Assembly: GCA_023053685.1 (NCBI GenBank) | Contig: JALIGW010000029.1 | Span: 3,606,501-3,670,500 of the forward strand | Direction of reading: 5' to 3' | Source: Diadophis punctatus similis | Lineage: Eukaryota; Chordata; Lepidosauria; Squamata; Dipsadidae | Length of the DNA: 64,000 nucleotides | In this document: positions 43,846 to 56,729 of the stretch, piece after piece | How the letters are laid out: every line of letters begins with the position of its first letter | Numbering within the stretch: the first letter of the stretch is position 1 | Position numbers and translations under genes: made by a program | Notes under the pieces: generated by a model | The model's database searches: none | Told to the model about the DNA's origin: nothing | What the model saw: the letters and a program-made list of their open reading frames with translations, nothing else

Positions 43846-44385
43846 GGACTACATGCAACAAAAATGTACAAAAGAGCCATCACTAAACTCCTCTACTCGC
43901 AACAGAATACCTTACGCAGCCAGACTTGAAATCCTGGGCTTAGAAAGCTTAGAGCTACGTCGTCTTCGGCACGACCTAAGCATAGCTCATAAAGTTATCT
44001 GCTACAAAGTCCTTCCTGTCAACGACTACTTCAGCTTCAACCACAACAATACACAAGCACACAACAGATACAAACTCAAAGTGAACCGCTCCAAACTTGA
44101 CTGTAGAAAATACAACTTTAGCAACAGAGTGGTAAATGCCTGGAACTCACTACCTGACATTGTGGTTTCGTCACCAAACCCCCAAAACTTTACCCTTAGA
44201 CTGTCCACTGTTGACCTCACCCAATTCCTAAGAGGTCAGTAAGGGGCGTGCATAAGTGCACCAGCGTGCCTACCGTCCCTGTCCTAATGTTCCCTCTTAT
44301 CAGTACCCATCTTATGTATATAAACAATGTTATATCTATGTATATTACCAACATGTACTTGACATAAATAAATAAATAAAAATAA
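43846..44385 (+). mobile_element. L2-type LINE, ORF2 C-terminus and 3' end
   Basis: A 129-codon open frame (43853-44242) with RLEILGLESLELRRLRHDLS, SIAHKVICYKVLPV, FSNRVVNAWNSLPDIVV and a terminal LTQFLRGQ: the conserved C-terminus of L2/CR1-clade LINE ORF2. The 3' UTR follows, and a tail of ATAAATAAATAAA. Strongly 5'-truncated, as is usual for LINE copies. Confidence 0.85.
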
Positions 44386-45311
44386 ATGTTAATTTTAGCT
44401 TTTGCAAAAATTAATTATTAAAGTATTATTTTAAAAAATTCCTGAATTATTGCAGCCTCTTTTTTCCCCCTGATAATTTAAACACTACCAATATATGTAT
44501 TTCTGAAGCTGGAGTAAGTTGATTTCATCTTTAACCAGCTACCAATTGAGCAAATCAATGGTAGAAAGCAGCAACAGTATATTGCTTGAATTAAGAGCCT
44601 ACCTGATTAGTCCAATGTACCCTTGAAGCACAGTTGTTATCAAGAATTTATATAGGAAACCCCATAATTATATACAGTATTGCAGTTGGCTTAATGATTT
44701 TCTCCCTTGATAGTGATTAAGCATGTTTACTAACAAGCAGCGACTGGAGGAAAAATGGAAACAGAAAACAGCCAGACACCATTTTCCTACAAAGTTGAGT
44801 CTCTGATGAGGTTCTCTTGTGTTTGACTTATTTTTGAAAGATCTCTGCCTAGCTCAGCAAAACAGCAGCTGCCTCCATTTTGGCTGCACATTTGGGTGTA
44901 GAATGCAAACACTGCCAGAGACAACTGGTCTCATTAAATACTACTCTGTACAAAAAACCTTCCTGAACACAGAAAATTGAATAGCAGCAGATACTTTTAA
45001 AGCTTGTTTTGATCATATCGTGCTAGAGCTGTATTTGTAAGGCAGGACTTTCTGAGATGCCAAGACGTTCAGAAGCAAACCTTGTTCTTTGTTCTCTTTC
45101 CACATGTTATTTGCTGATGTTGACAACCACCTTTACTGGGATCTAGTAATAGTTCAAGGAATGAATCTCTCTGAACACGTAAGTTTTACTTTTGATTCTC
45201 TTAGGAGCCGTAGAAGGGCAGCTTCCTAATTAATGAAGAAGGGCAGATAAAGTGCAGGAAGATGGACAACAGCTGAAAGTTAAATCTTTTGGAGAAGACC
45301 AAATCTTACAG
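44386..45311. other. Unassigned spacer
   Basis: About 0.9 kb of AT-rich DNA with no open frame of note and no recognised repeat. Confidence 0.4.
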
Positions 45312-45503
45312 CAGGCTTGTCCAATCCATGGCCTCCAGGCCTGGATAGCTAGTAATGTGGCCCCACAACTTTTAACATTGTTATGTGCTTTTTAGCGATT
45401 TTTTAAAGTGATGCTATATTATATATTTTACTGTATATGTGGCCCAAGATCTTCATTCCTCACTTAATGAGGTTCAGGCAAGCCAAAAGGTTGGACACTC
45501 ATG
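45312..45503. mobile_element. hAT-like MITE, TTGTCCAA family
   Basis: Ends CAGGCTTGTCCAATCC and AAAAGGTTGGACACTCATG are inverted repeats, with GTGGCCC blocks inside. No clean target-site duplication was found. Confidence 0.6.
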
Positions 45504-45511
45504 CTATATAC

Positions 45512-46075
45512 CAGTGATGGCGAACCTTTTTTGGTTTGCATGCCAAAAGGGGTGCGTGCCCACACCCATTCCCTCCCCCCACACATGCGCAACCCCCGCT
45601 CTGGCCCCTGCGTATGCGCACGGGCCTCACTGAAGCCTGGGACGGTGAAAAAACGGGCAAACAGGCAAACCGGAAATTCAGAAAAACGGACTTCCATTTT
45701 TATTAACTATGTTAATAAAAATGGAAGTTTGGAAAAAACGGACTTCTGGTTTGCCTGTTGTGCTGTTTTTCACACTCTGGGGCTTCAGGAAGCTTCCCTG
45801 AAGCCTCCGGAGTGTGAAAAACAGCACAATGGGAAAACCAGAAGTCCGCTTTTCCAAACTTCCATTTTGCCCGTTGGGCCATTTTTCGCACTCCGGGGTT
45901 TCAGGGAAGCTTCCCTGAAGCCTCCGGAGGGTGAAACAGCCTCCCACAAGGCCGAAAATCAGCCGGCCAGCGCGCGCATGCGCACTGGAGCTGACATAGG
46001 ACAACGCCTCGCGTGCCCTCTGATATGGCTCTGCGTGTCACCTGTGGCACGCATGCCATAGATTCGCCATCACTG
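45512..46075. mobile_element. hAT-like fold-back MITE, GGCGAACC family
   Basis: A 564-bp element. Ends CAGTGATGGCGAACC and ATTCGCCATCACTG; exact 8-bp duplication CTATATAC (45504-45511, 46076-46083). The interior holds repeated inverted CTTCAGGGAAGCTTCCCTGA-type blocks and GGAAGTTTGG / CCAAACTTCC arms, and CGCGCATGCGCACTGG near the right end. Confidence 0.85.
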
Positions 46076-46083
46076 CTATATAC

Positions 46084-46885
46084 CATTCTTAATTTCTCTT
46101 GCTAAGAGATGGAACTATCAAGTGGTGTGGAGATAATCTTGAAAAAGGAATGCAAATGTCTTCTCCAAAGCACCGTGACTTGAAAGTCCATGATTACTCT
46201 ATTCCAGGTGATTATTGCATTAAGTCTGGTTCTCTTTCTCTCTGATTGCTGTGTCTTTTTATGGTCACTGGAATCTGAAGACCGGCAGCATATTTCTGAA
46301 TCTGGAATTAGCACAACAATGCAGCTGACTTACAAAAAGTATGCTGATTCTTCAGCGCAGAAAAGCATAAGTGGATTTGTGGAAACATCTCTTCTTTCTC
46401 TTCTTTTTCTTTTATTTCTGATAATTCTGCTGTAATTGCAGTTACCACTGTACTAAAATGAAGGGTGTTTTTTGGACAGAAGTAGTATAATGCATTCCAA
46501 TTCATATTCAGGGGGAGATAGAGAGAAGACAAATACAACTCTTCTTTATACTTTTTTGCTGCCACCTCAAAAGGATTTAATTGGAGTCCATATGTTAAAC
46601 TTGGATCTTATACTCATTTAAGATCCTTGTGATATTGGACATCTTGTCTGTTCTTTTCTTGGAGCTCCAGTGCTTTAGATATGCATGTGCATATAGATGA
46701 GTGGGGGTGTGCATGAACATTATATACTGCCCCTTTTTTAATTTAAAAGCCAAGTCAACCATGAAGAAATAGTATTTTATTTAAGAATAATATTGTATGA
46801 GAAGATAGCATAGGGTATGATGAATTGTTTCTTTTTAAAGCGATGCGTACACAGTACAGTATAATTCCTCTGTGTTTAATTAGAG
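46084..46885. other. Unassigned spacer
   Basis: AT-rich. A hydrophobic 81-codon frame at 46190-46435 has no recognisable family and is probably chance. Confidence 0.4.
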
Positions 46886-47247
46886 CAGTGGTTCCCAACC
46901 TGTGGTACGTGTACCACTAGTGGTACGCGAGGGCCTTCCAGATGGTACGCGAACACTTTCGAGGTCATGAACGAATTTTAGTTAGTTATTTTTTACTTCA
47001 CAAAAATGTTTACTGCCTAACACAAGATAATCTGGCAACGATTTGCAACTGTTGCCACACACCACCCACCTGGTCCCAGCGGCCCGAGAATCCAGTTGCT
47101 GGATGCGCGGGGCCAAAAAAGGAACAGTACAATTATGGAAATAAAGTGATATCTGATCAAATTTAGTTTCTCTGGAACCAGGTGGTACGCGGCGACTGTA
47201 CGGGACCTCCAAGTGGTACTCGATCACAAAAAGGTTGGGAACCACTG
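46886..47247. mobile_element. hAT-like MITE, GGTACG family
   Basis: Ends CAGTGGTTCCCAACCTGTGG and AAAAGGTTGGGAACCACTG are inverted repeats; TGGTACGCG blocks recur inside. No clear 8-bp duplication was found. Confidence 0.7.
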
Positions 47248-47384
47248 CAAATTGGCATTTTTAATCTTTTTTTCTATTTCTTTATTATATACCAGCCATC
47301 TCCTTCTCTCTCACTATTTTTCTCTCTGTGTTTTTTTCTCAACTTCACCCCCCTCCTCTCTCTGTTTCTGTATGTGTATGTGGA

Positions 47385-47790
<406 letters not shown>

Positions 47791-48077
47791 GGAGTGGCCA
47801 TTTAAACTTTTTATTCACATTCAAATAAAATAGCATAATCTGTCATCCCAAACACAATTCAAAGCCAGCTTTCCTAATAAACAGTCATACATGACAGCCA
47901 TGGTAGATAAAGAGAAGGGCACCTCCTGTTTTTGGAGAAAAAGCAGTAAGAAATGAACCTGTAAAATAGCAATAAATATCAAAAACATCATGTATTCCTC
48001 CTCTGTATCATGCTATAAGGAATAAATGTATTAAGAAATAGCAAAGGATTCAAATAATTTATTTAGAAAGGCTCACA
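47791..48077. other. Unassigned spacer
   Basis: Nothing recognised. Confidence 0.4.
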
Positions 48078-51000
48078 TTCTCCATAGTGGGTGGAGCTAA
48101 CCTCCAAGTATGGGTTAAACCTGCCCACTAGCCAATCAGGACTGAGTCTGAAATAACAAAAGTCATCCCTGTGTCTCAATACCCCCTCTTTTACTCAGTC
48201 CTTAGCCATAAAAGGACACGTGCCTTATGCTCCCATCATTGAAAGGTTTTTCCAGTCATCTATTTTCCTAAGGTGAATTCTTCGCATCATTGAACAAGAC
48301 CTACAGTAAGTTCCTCCCCAGGAAAGCTGGCTCGATTCCTGGGTTGAGGGTGGCTAAGGGCCTTGGCCCAGCCATTGCCAGGCCTCCGGCCAATAAAGTT
48401 AACATTTAAGAGCCTTGTTCTCCATCCTGGCTATTGAGATTATTAATGTGGCCTAGGCCTAGGTTTTGTGTCTCCCAACCTTGCAGGTTACTTCATCAAA
48501 GCGTTTCTACATAAGTGATGATCCCCCACACAAGTTACCATCCTGGAGTGGGGGCAGCGGCGTGCGAGAGGGCCCGTGGCTCTGGTCAGCCTACTGTGCC
48601 ATCTGGCAGTGTGGACTTCTGCCCAGAGGATTTCTACGCGGCCTGGCCATCCGGTTCCTGATCCATAAGTCACAGAAGCTTCGCGCTTGGGTGACCATCG
48701 GCCAGGGCGGCTCTGCCGCTGACCGCGAGGAGGGTGACTTCAAGGAATGACAACAACTTCCCTACGCTTGTGCGACCTTCGTTTCCCCTCCTGTCTGGCT
48801 TCAGCGTCTTTTCGCCTTAACAAGCCCAAATCCTCGAAACATCTATCTCGCACGCCCCCTAAAGCTGTTTGAGTGCCCGATCCTGGTCGCGAGCAGTACA
48901 GGCCTTCCCGGCGCCAAATTGGCGCGAACGGCCCTTTTCTCCCTCAGACGTGCGCAGCGGGAGGCCCGCCCAACAACGACCTGTCGGCAGCCATCCCGCG
49001 CATGCAGTAAAGGCCTTCCTGACGCCAAATTGGCGCGAATGGCTTTTTCTCTCTCAGACGTACACAGCGGGAGGCCCGCCCGACAATTAACTGTCGGCGG
49101 CCATCCCACGCATGCAGTACAGGCCTTCCCGGCGCCAAATTGGCGCGAATGGCCTTTTCTCCCTCAGACGTACGCAGCGGGAGGCCCTCCCAACAACTGA
49201 CTGTCGGCAGCCGTCCCGCGCATGCGCGCGGCGCCTCGCTCGCCTTGCCTGCCGCTTCGTGCGCCGAAAGTGGGAGCCGCTTTGCGCAGGCGCACAGCTC
49301 ATCGGGCCGCCTTACTCTGCAGTTCTTCCCCAGCTGTACGTCGGGAGCCGCCTTGCGCAGCCGCGTGACTCATCGGACCTCTTTGATGACTCATCACCTG
49401 TTTGTCGGAGCTGCTCGGCATAGGACTAAGGCCAGGCCCATCGGCCTCAGGAGGGCAATGAGCTACGGGGCATCCTGCATAGGATCTAGGAGACTCGGTA
49501 GTTTCGGGCCTCGGCCACGAGCACGTCTCGAACGGCGACAAGTTAATCGCCCAGCGCCCCCTTGCCTGACCTTGTCAACATTGCTGAGTTCGGGCGCTAG
49601 TGACAAGGAGACATCACCCTACAGGCAGTTAAGCTTGGGGTTTCCTCCCGCAAAATGATTTCGGGCTCCATCGGGGGCTCAAGGGCATTTCCGCTGTCAT
49701 TGGCTCCGCCTCTCCAAGCCGCGCTACAGCTGGGTGCTCTAATTAGCGTCCCTACGCACTGTGCGCAGCTGCCCTCAAGTCTTGATCGGCCAAGCTACGC
49801 GGCACTGACCAGACACCCATTGCAGGCTGCAACAGTCCCGGGTCTCCAAGGAGGGGACGACAGCCATCGGAGCCAATTCCACTTGCTGTGCCACAGCGGA
49901 CTGCAATTTCTTTGCGGGCCGGGCACAGCTGCACCTCCAATGACGCTCTGGGCCCATGGCTGTTGTTTTGCTTGCAGCATGGCTGTGAAAAGAATGGCCG
50001 GTGTCCCTCCGTTCCTTCGGAAGCCTCTGCATTGCCGAACTGCCGCTAATTGATCCCAGCTGACAGTCAGCTTTCGGGTCCTGCCTGCGCATGCGCGCGG
50101 GGCTCGGCTTGCCCCCCTCCTTCCCGGGCGGCTTTCTGAGACCGGTAAAACGCCGAAGCCAGCAGCTGAGCTCGGGCAGCGAACTGAGCAGCAAATGCCA
50201 GTGCGGCTTCCCTCTTTGGCGCTCTGGGCGAGGGCAGGCAACTTTTCGCCGTGGAGGGGCTGAAACTCCCGCAACAACAACAACCGCTCCTCATCATGCT
50301 TATGCTCCTGTCGTAATGCATTTAGTAGGACGGCAAGTGGAGCATACGAGCTCCTGGATTTTGCCGTTACTCCTCAAGGATGGTGAGGGGGAGTGGCCCC
50401 GGACATTCTCCCCGCAGTCTCGTTAGGACTAGGACGGGGCCAAAGCCCCTTATTACTCCTGCCGCCCAGTCAGGGCCTGTACTGGGGTTATAATTTCCAG
50501 CAGACTAGCGCAGGTTGAAATAGCCAGCACGCTCAAACATGATACCGTCGATTACGGTATCTACACCTGCTGTGGACGGCTCCCCTCCTCTGTCCTCGAT
50601 AGTGGTCAATTTCAGGGGGAACTGTAGGACAGTTTCACATTCTCCCGTGCCTACCCCGGGGAAGTCGGCAGCCTTCAATAATATCGGTCAGGCATCGCCT
50701 GCCCCATCAGCAGTTGTCCAGAGACCACTAGATGGCCATCGCCCGGGGGTCTCCTCAGACTAGCATGAATGCCTTTCAAAGGTTGGCAGTCACTATAGCT
50801 GCGGCTTCCTGCCGGTAACTCGCTGGCTGTCCAGGTGACAGATTGGGTCACTGGCTCCGCCATCAGAGGTGGAGCAGAACTGATGACCTTGGGAATACAA
50901 GCATTGCCTACCAAGGCTAGGCGGTCCTAGCCCGACCCCCAGCAGGGCTTGGCTTGCTAGGGGCATCTACTTAGCTTAACATGAAACCTATTCTGGTTCC

Positions 51001-54000
51001 CTGAGAGCAGAACACCACCCTATCTTGCACCCCTTTGTTTGGGCTCTCAAGTCCCTTTTCCCGCTACCCTAGGCAGCTCTCGCGCACTCTCTGGCTCCTA
51101 CTATCTCTGCACCCTACTGTTCCATTTAGGACTACTCCATCATGGGGGTGCTGGAGCCTTTTCCGCTGGATAGGGTGTGCACAGGTCATACGCATAGGTT
51201 CATCACACCACACAGAAGGGCGGCTCGAGGATGCCTCCCTCGATCTGGCTACGACGGGTCAGGTCCCGACTGCTGTTGCGCCGGTGGGGGCATGGCTGGA
51301 TTGTCTTGCTTTGCCTGACGGCCTATATCACCCCCCATCAGGTTCACAGGTCTGATTTCTATTACTCACCACGGACTCGTACCCACCGGGGTTCCAACGG
51401 TCTTGGAGCCTGGACACTCAGCCAGGTCCCCTCTGTTCCGGGGTTCCTGAAGCTTCTTCCTCAGGTGAAGGTTTGGCCTGTGTCCTTATTGTCCACAGAC
51501 GTTATCATGCGCCACTGGGTGGCTATAGGACAAGGGTCCAGCACGTCATCAAGGAAGGGTTCCTCTAGGAGGCCAACCCCGTTTGGACCTCGAGGGGCCG
51601 AATTCCGGCTGCCGCTACTCCAGGCGTGGCTGGCAACTGCTGCCAGGGGCACCTACAGGGGCCACAGGGACGGGGTGACCATTACCACCTCAGCCACCAT
51701 GGGCCGACTGTGAAACACAATGCTGTCCTCGGACGGGCGCCTGTGGTACGCTCTCAGTTGCCTCTATCCTTGCTGGCCGGCATGTTCCTTCTGTTACTCT
51801 CCCGGCAATCTCTCCTCGGCCTACTCTGTCCTTCCACTGACATCCCTCGTACCAGTCGCCTGGTGTGGCTTCCTCCCTACAAGCCCTTGCGGGGATTCGA
51901 ACCTACAGCAGGGCTCACGCCCCACTGGGCAGACAGGGCTTGTCCTTACGTGTGGCCGCACTTCTGGCAGACTGCCGCCACTATTCAGTCCGCGGCCCCA
52001 GGGGTGTATCCCTGAGCACGCCTCCAGTGGCCGGCTGCCCGGCTATATCCTTACGGATCAATGCTCGAGGGTCCATCCCAGCTGGTCTCATTCAGAAGCT
52101 CCTCCCCGCATCCCCGTGGTCTCTGGTACTGGGTCTGGTGGATCCTCATGGAGACAGCTATTCCCCTTGCTACCTATTTGCGCCATCAAGGGCTCTCCTA
52201 GGAGTCAGCGTGACCACCACATTAGGACCTTGTTAGTGTTTTCCTCGCAGGCGGGCGACGGGCTTTGCTGGCTCTTAAACATCTCACCCGTCAGATCCTT
52301 CGCACCTCTCTAGGACGCTCAACCGGTCTGTCCTCAGGGTCGTGTTTGGCAGAACAGTTTCCTCGTGTTAAGTGCTCTTACTCACGCTGAATTTCAGATC
52401 AGTACACTGCATTATAGGCAGTGTTGAGTTCAGGTTCTTGGGACCTCTACTTCCCTCCGGGGCCCCGCCCCTTAGCTCATCGGATGATCCTAGAGCTTCG
52501 CTAGGGCCCTGCAGTCATTTGTGAGGGCCCAGGGGTCTTCATCCTTGACGATCTCAGACTTGTGGATCTCAACTCCCAGAATGTTCCCAGCCTCGTTTGT
52601 TAGGGCCAGCCCTCACGGAGGCCCTGACAGGGCTCCCCGCTCGAGTTCTGGGTATCTGCACAGTCCCTTGATAATCGTGGCCCTATTCTTCTGGACCTTC
52701 GGTCCCACTAGCTTCTATTGAACACCTGGAGCTTCACGGCTTCGCCTACGCTGAAGGGAATGATCACCTCTCCGCGATTCAACTACGTTCATGGGCTACT
52801 CTTGATTGCTCAAATGGCATATGCAGGCAGTATTCATCTGTTGCATTATCCATCATTTGGTGATTCAATTCTGGTGCCTGGGGAAGACTGGGCGCCTCTC
52901 CTCCCACGCGCTCCGCCGCGGCTCTTTTAACGGTACTATCATGTCCTTCCTTGCAGTCTCTACCGGATCACCCTCTGAGACACAGGCACCTGGAGGAAGA
53001 GTTTAATCTACCTCCCCCCTGGGGTCTCCCAGTGTTCCACCTGGGATTGATCCATGGTAATCACTTCGCTCTCAGGGGCACCCTATGGGCCTTGGTGAAC
53101 CTCGTCACCCCACCATGGGATTATAGTTGGCAATCCTTAGTCAGCAATGTTGGGGTGCTTCCTCTGTCCATGAACCTTCTGCTCCTGCAGGTTTTACCCG
53201 TCAGGGTGGTTCCAGGGCTTGTTCTCCCTGGCACGTTGGTGGTGTGGTGGTAGTGCCACTTGTTGTCCCGAGGTTGTTTCCTCCTTCCTTGCGTGGGGGG
53301 GGCTTGCTCTGCCCAGTCTGGGGCACTCCCAGCATGAAACCTTGAGGGCTGTGGCACGACCACAAGACATGTCGTGCCCTGCAGGCCTCCAGGCGTCATA
53401 ACCCCTCCTTTTTTTGTCCTATATGGAGGGGGCATTCCTTCCCTTTGGCCCGATACGATGGGCCATAGACATCCTTTGCGGGGGTCACTGTGGTTGTTTT
53501 TCAATTTGCGTCACCGTCTCCTCAGACTCCCTTCCCGCGTATTCGGCCCTTAGTGCCGTTCCCAATATAGCCTATCCTCGCGGGCATCTATGGGAAGGTG
53601 TGCCGGGTGACTGCCTTGTTTCCTGACACGGTTCGTCCTCCTCTAGTGACGGACCTTTGCAACTCTGTGGACATGGCCTTCAGCTACGGCTGTTGCACCA
53701 GGTGGGGCGAAACGCTGGGGTCGCTAGCCAGCACTGGTTCCCCGCCCAATGGACAGACTGCTTTGGTATGTCCCATACTTGGAGGTTAGCTCCACCCACT
53801 ATGGAGAAAGGGCGTTGTATACTTACCTGAACGCCCATTCTCGTAGGGTGGAGCTAACCTCCAAGACCCGCCCTGAATCATGGGGTCTGCGCTGGTTCGT
53901 GAGGCTGTCCTCCATGCGTTTCTGTAGACTGGTTTGGGAGCTGCACGTGGAGTCTGACGTTCGTCCTTCGTCAAAGAGGGGGTATTGAGACACAGGGATG

Positions 54001-54116
54001 ACTTTTGTTATTTCAGACTCAGTCCTGATTGGCTAGTGGGCAGGTTTAACCCATACTTGGAGGTTAGCTCCACCCTACGAGAATGGGCGTTCAGGTAAGT
54101 ATACAACGCCCTTTCT
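48078..54116 (+). mobile_element. DIRS1-like retroelement, decayed
   Basis: A 6.04-kb CpG-rich block. Inverted terminal repeats of about 102 bp (48089-48190 and 53974-54075) begin GGGTGGAGCTAACCTCCAAG. Near the right end an internal complementary region (53772-53865) is the reverse complement of the left extremity (to CTATGGAGAA) fused to that of the right extremity (AGGGCGTTGTATAC). Terminal repeats plus such a region are the hallmark of DIRS1-type elements, which replicate through a circle using a tyrosine recombinase. No target-site duplication is seen, as expected. Frames are broken throughout; I could not identify intact gag, RT/RNase H or recombinase, only short GC-rich frames. The + orientation is inferred from the internal region lying near the right end. 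Confidence 0.75.
48893..49223. repeat. Three tandem ~110-bp CpG-rich repeats in the DIRS-like element
   Basis: Units begin at 48893, 49004 and 49114, each with GCAGTACAGGCCTTCC, then GGCGCCAAATTGGCGCGAA, CTCAGACGTACGCAGCGGGA and CAGCCATCCCGCGCATGC. GCGCCAAATTGGCGC resembles an E2F site and GCGCATGC an NRF1 half-site, so this may be the promoter array of the element. Confidence 0.8.
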
Positions 54117-54962
54117 ATATGTACATAGCAGAAACAATTTTGTTGAACAGAAAGAATGACAAATTGTATATGGAATATAAATTATAGGTAATCCTCGATT
54201 TACGACACCAATTGAGCCCAAAATTTATCTTGCTTAGTGAGACATTTGTTAAATGAATTCTGCCTTCTGACATCTTTTTGTTTGCAGTCTGCATTAAGAA
54301 CTAGTCTCTTTTAAATTTTCTTTAAAATTTGAAAATTACATACTTTAAAAGTCATTATTCACAATATGTAAATTTACTTATAACCCCAAGCATATATGAA
54401 TAATTTTGTTTTTGTTTTATATACAATAATGCCAATGATGATTTGGGTCAAGTCATATTCTTCTGGTTTGATCATTCTTGAATCAGAAATCTTATACAAT
54501 ATTTAGAGAAACCAGCTAATAAACAGTTACCAAGAACTATGTTAATTTAATCTAAAGAAATTTCATCCTGATTACAAATAAAACAATTTAATTTATTTTT
54601 CTTCAGAGTCTCTGCATCTCAGTTGTACAGATGAATTGTAATCTTGCCATTCCATTCCATTTGCTTTACAGTTTGCCTTCCCTTAATTTCAGAGATTGGA
54701 ATATTAATAGTTGGTAAAAAGAGGCAACAGTTAGAAAAGGTTAGTGCCACATCACAGTGGCTGAAGGAGGAGGTTCCATGCAGTATCTGATTGGCACAGA
54801 GCTATTGAAATGCAAAGCTGTTAATTCACAAGTAGCTATGTGAACAAGCAGAAGCCATTGAAATTAATAGGTTACAAAGGTCTGTTCCATCTTGTCAGCA
54901 TTCAGATATCTGAATGAACTTCGTTAGATTCATGTGGGAATGAAGAGGCAAGATGTAGGAAC
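54117..54962. other. Unassigned spacer
   Basis: AT-rich, no gene or recognised repeat. Confidence 0.4.
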
Positions 54963-55085
54963 AGTTCGGTTTAGCTGGAACTACTACGGACTACCAGCAG
55001 GCTGCAGGGAAGCCGCTTTTAAGGGCTTCCCTGGAGCCTGCTAGCCACTGACAGCAGTTTTTTTCTCCCGCCATTAGATTAATTA
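54963..55085 (-). mobile_element. LTR fragment, minus
   Basis: The reverse complement contains ACTGCTGTCAGTGGCTAGCA and AAGCCCTTAAAAGCGGCTTC, matching the LTR at 837-1062. Only the middle is kept; termini and polyadenylation signal are lost. Confidence 0.7.
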
Positions 55086-55098
55086 GGTGGGTTGTTAA

Positions 55099-55533
55099 CA
55101 GTGGTGGGATTCAAATTTTTTTACTACCCGTTCTGTGGGCGTGGCTTGGTGGGTGTGGCTTGGTGGGCATGGCAGGGGGAGGATACTGCAAAATCCCCAT
55201 TCCCTCTCCACTCCTGGGGGAAGGATACTGCAAAATCTCCATTCCCACCCCACTCCAGGGGAAGGATACTGCAAAATCCCCATTCCCTCCCCACTCCTGG
55301 GGGAAGGATACTGCAAAATCCCCATTCCCTCCCCACCCCCTAACCTTCTTTCCAGCTCCGTTCTCCTGTGCAGGGCAACAAAAGAAGACCCAGCCAATCA
55401 GCTGGGACTCGGGAGGCAGCAAATAGATGGGGTGGGGCCAGCCAGAGATGGTATTTGCCGGTTCTCCAAACTACTCAAAATTTCCACTACTGGTTCACCA
55501 GAACCGGTCAGAACCAGCTGAATACCACTTCTG
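55099..55533. mobile_element. hAT-like MITE, GGTGGG-type, with tandem repeat
   Basis: A 435-bp element starting CAGTGGTGGGATTCAAAT and ending GAATACCACTTCTG, with exact 8-bp duplication GTTGTTAA (55091-55098, 55534-55541). Inside, about four copies of a roughly 41-bp unit (GGATACTGCAAAATCCCCAT..CACTCCTGGGGGAA) run from 55178 to 55340. GGTTCTGTGGGCGTGGCTTGG near the left end is shared with the partial copy ending at 24965. Confidence 0.85.
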
Positions 55534-55717
55534 GTTGTTAAGGAAATTTTTCACAGCTAATCACAGAATGAAACAATTGAGGCCATATTGCCTTTGTTAT
55601 GAAGAATGAGTAAATTGCATTTGAAAATGACAGTTTTTCACACTAGAAAGTTCTAGAGTTTTCTTGTAGCTTATTTTTCTCACGAATATTTGGCCCATGT
55701 GCCCACTATTGGACATG

Positions 55718-56686
55718 TCAAGACCAAGCATTCTTTGCAAGGCATCTCACAATAAAAAAACATTTCCTCCCCATCAACTTTTTCAAGGCTTCCTTCACTT
55801 CTTTGTTTCTCAGGCTATAGATAAGGGGGTTCAGCATGGGGATAACAACAGCATAAAAAACTGACACCACCTTGTCATAACTGAGGGCGTGAGTGGAGCT
55901 TGGTTTCAGGTACATGAAGAAGAGGGTGCCATAGAATATGATGACAGCAGTCAGGTGGGAGGCACAGGTGGAGAAAGCTCTGTGTCTTCTCCCAGAAGAG
56001 TGTTTTCCAAAGATGGTGCACAGAATGTAGACATAAGAGACAATGATTGTCAAGAGAGAACTACTTAAATTGATACCAGACAAGACTAAAAGCTGGATTT
56101 CTTTCGGACGTGTGTCAGAGCAGGACAAGGCTAACAGTGGAGGGTCATTGCAGTAGAAATGATTGATCACATTTGAGGAACAGAAAGAGAGTGTAAAAGT
56201 TAATGCTGTTTGAACCACTGAGCTCACAAAGCCATAGAAATACACACTGGTCACTAATGTGGTGCACAACTTCTTCGACATAACAACAGAATAAAGCAGT
56301 GGGTTACAGATGGCTACATACCGGTCATAAGCCATGATGGACAGTAAGAACAATTCCGTCATCACCAAACCATCAAACATGTAAAATTGAATAGCACATC
56401 CAGTCAAGGAAATGCTTTTCTTTTTGGCAAAAAACCCTGCCATTGCTTTAGGAGTAACAGTGGAAGAATAGCCGGCATCCAGGAAAGACAAATGGCTGAG
56501 AAAGAAGTACATTGGAGTATTCAGCTGGGGATCAGTTTTGATCAATAGGATCATCCCTAGATTTGCACTCAATGTGATAGTATAAATAATCAAGAACAGG
56601 GCAAACAGAACTACTTGCAGTTGTGGATAATCCGTGAGTCCTGAGAAGATGAACTGTGTTACTTGGCTTTCATTTTTCTCATTCAT
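55718..56686 (-). CDS. Olfactory receptor (class II, OR5/OR8-like)
   Basis: Intact 322-residue OR on the minus strand, paralogue of 41333-42274 (shared [49 protein letters not shown]). Landmarks: sequon N5-E6-S7; Asn42 in TM1; LNTPMYFF 55-62; Cys97; [10 protein letters not shown] 118-127; SYVYI 217-221; [10 protein letters not shown] 236-245; [12 protein letters not shown] 286-297. The C-terminal tail is about 9 residues longer than in its paralogue (to LAKNAWS) and includes a hydrophobic CFFIVRC. A splice acceptor with a strong pyrimidine tract ending TTTCTCTGACAG lies about 28 bp before the ATG (reverse strand, near 56714). Role: odorant receptor. Confidence 0.95.
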   Translation of the reverse strand: MNEKNESQVTQFIFSGLTDYPQLQVVLFALFLIIYTITLSANLGMILLIKTDPQLNTPMYFFLSHLSFLDAGYSSTVTPKAMAGFFAKKKSISLTGCAIQFYMFDGLVMTELFLLSIMAYDRYVAICNPLLYSVVMSKKLCTTLVTSVYFYGFVSSVVQTALTFTLSFCSSNVINHFYCNDPPLLALSCSDTRPKEIQLLVLSGINLSSSLLTIIVSYVYILCTIFGKHSSGRRHRAFSTCASHLTAVIIFYGTLFFMYLKPSSTHALSYDKVVSVFYAVVIPMLNPLIYSLRNKEVKEALKKLMGRKCFFIVRCLAKNAWS

Positions 56687-56729
56687 TTATAGTGCTTTTT
56701 AATTTTAAAAAATCTGTCAGAGAAATAAG

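Noticed and set aside
46190..46435. 81-codon hydrophobic frame as a small membrane protein
   Set aside because: No homology recognised, no splice or promoter context, AT-rich composition that favours hydrophobic chance frames.
48842..49658. Several 60-170-codon frames on both strands in the DIRS-like element
   Set aside because: CpG-rich tandem repeats give overlapping chance frames; none has DIRS or host motifs.
55178..55340. Regular ~41-bp repeats resembling a CRISPR array
   Set aside because: Direct tandem repeats without unique spacers, inside a hAT-like MITE in a vertebrate genome.
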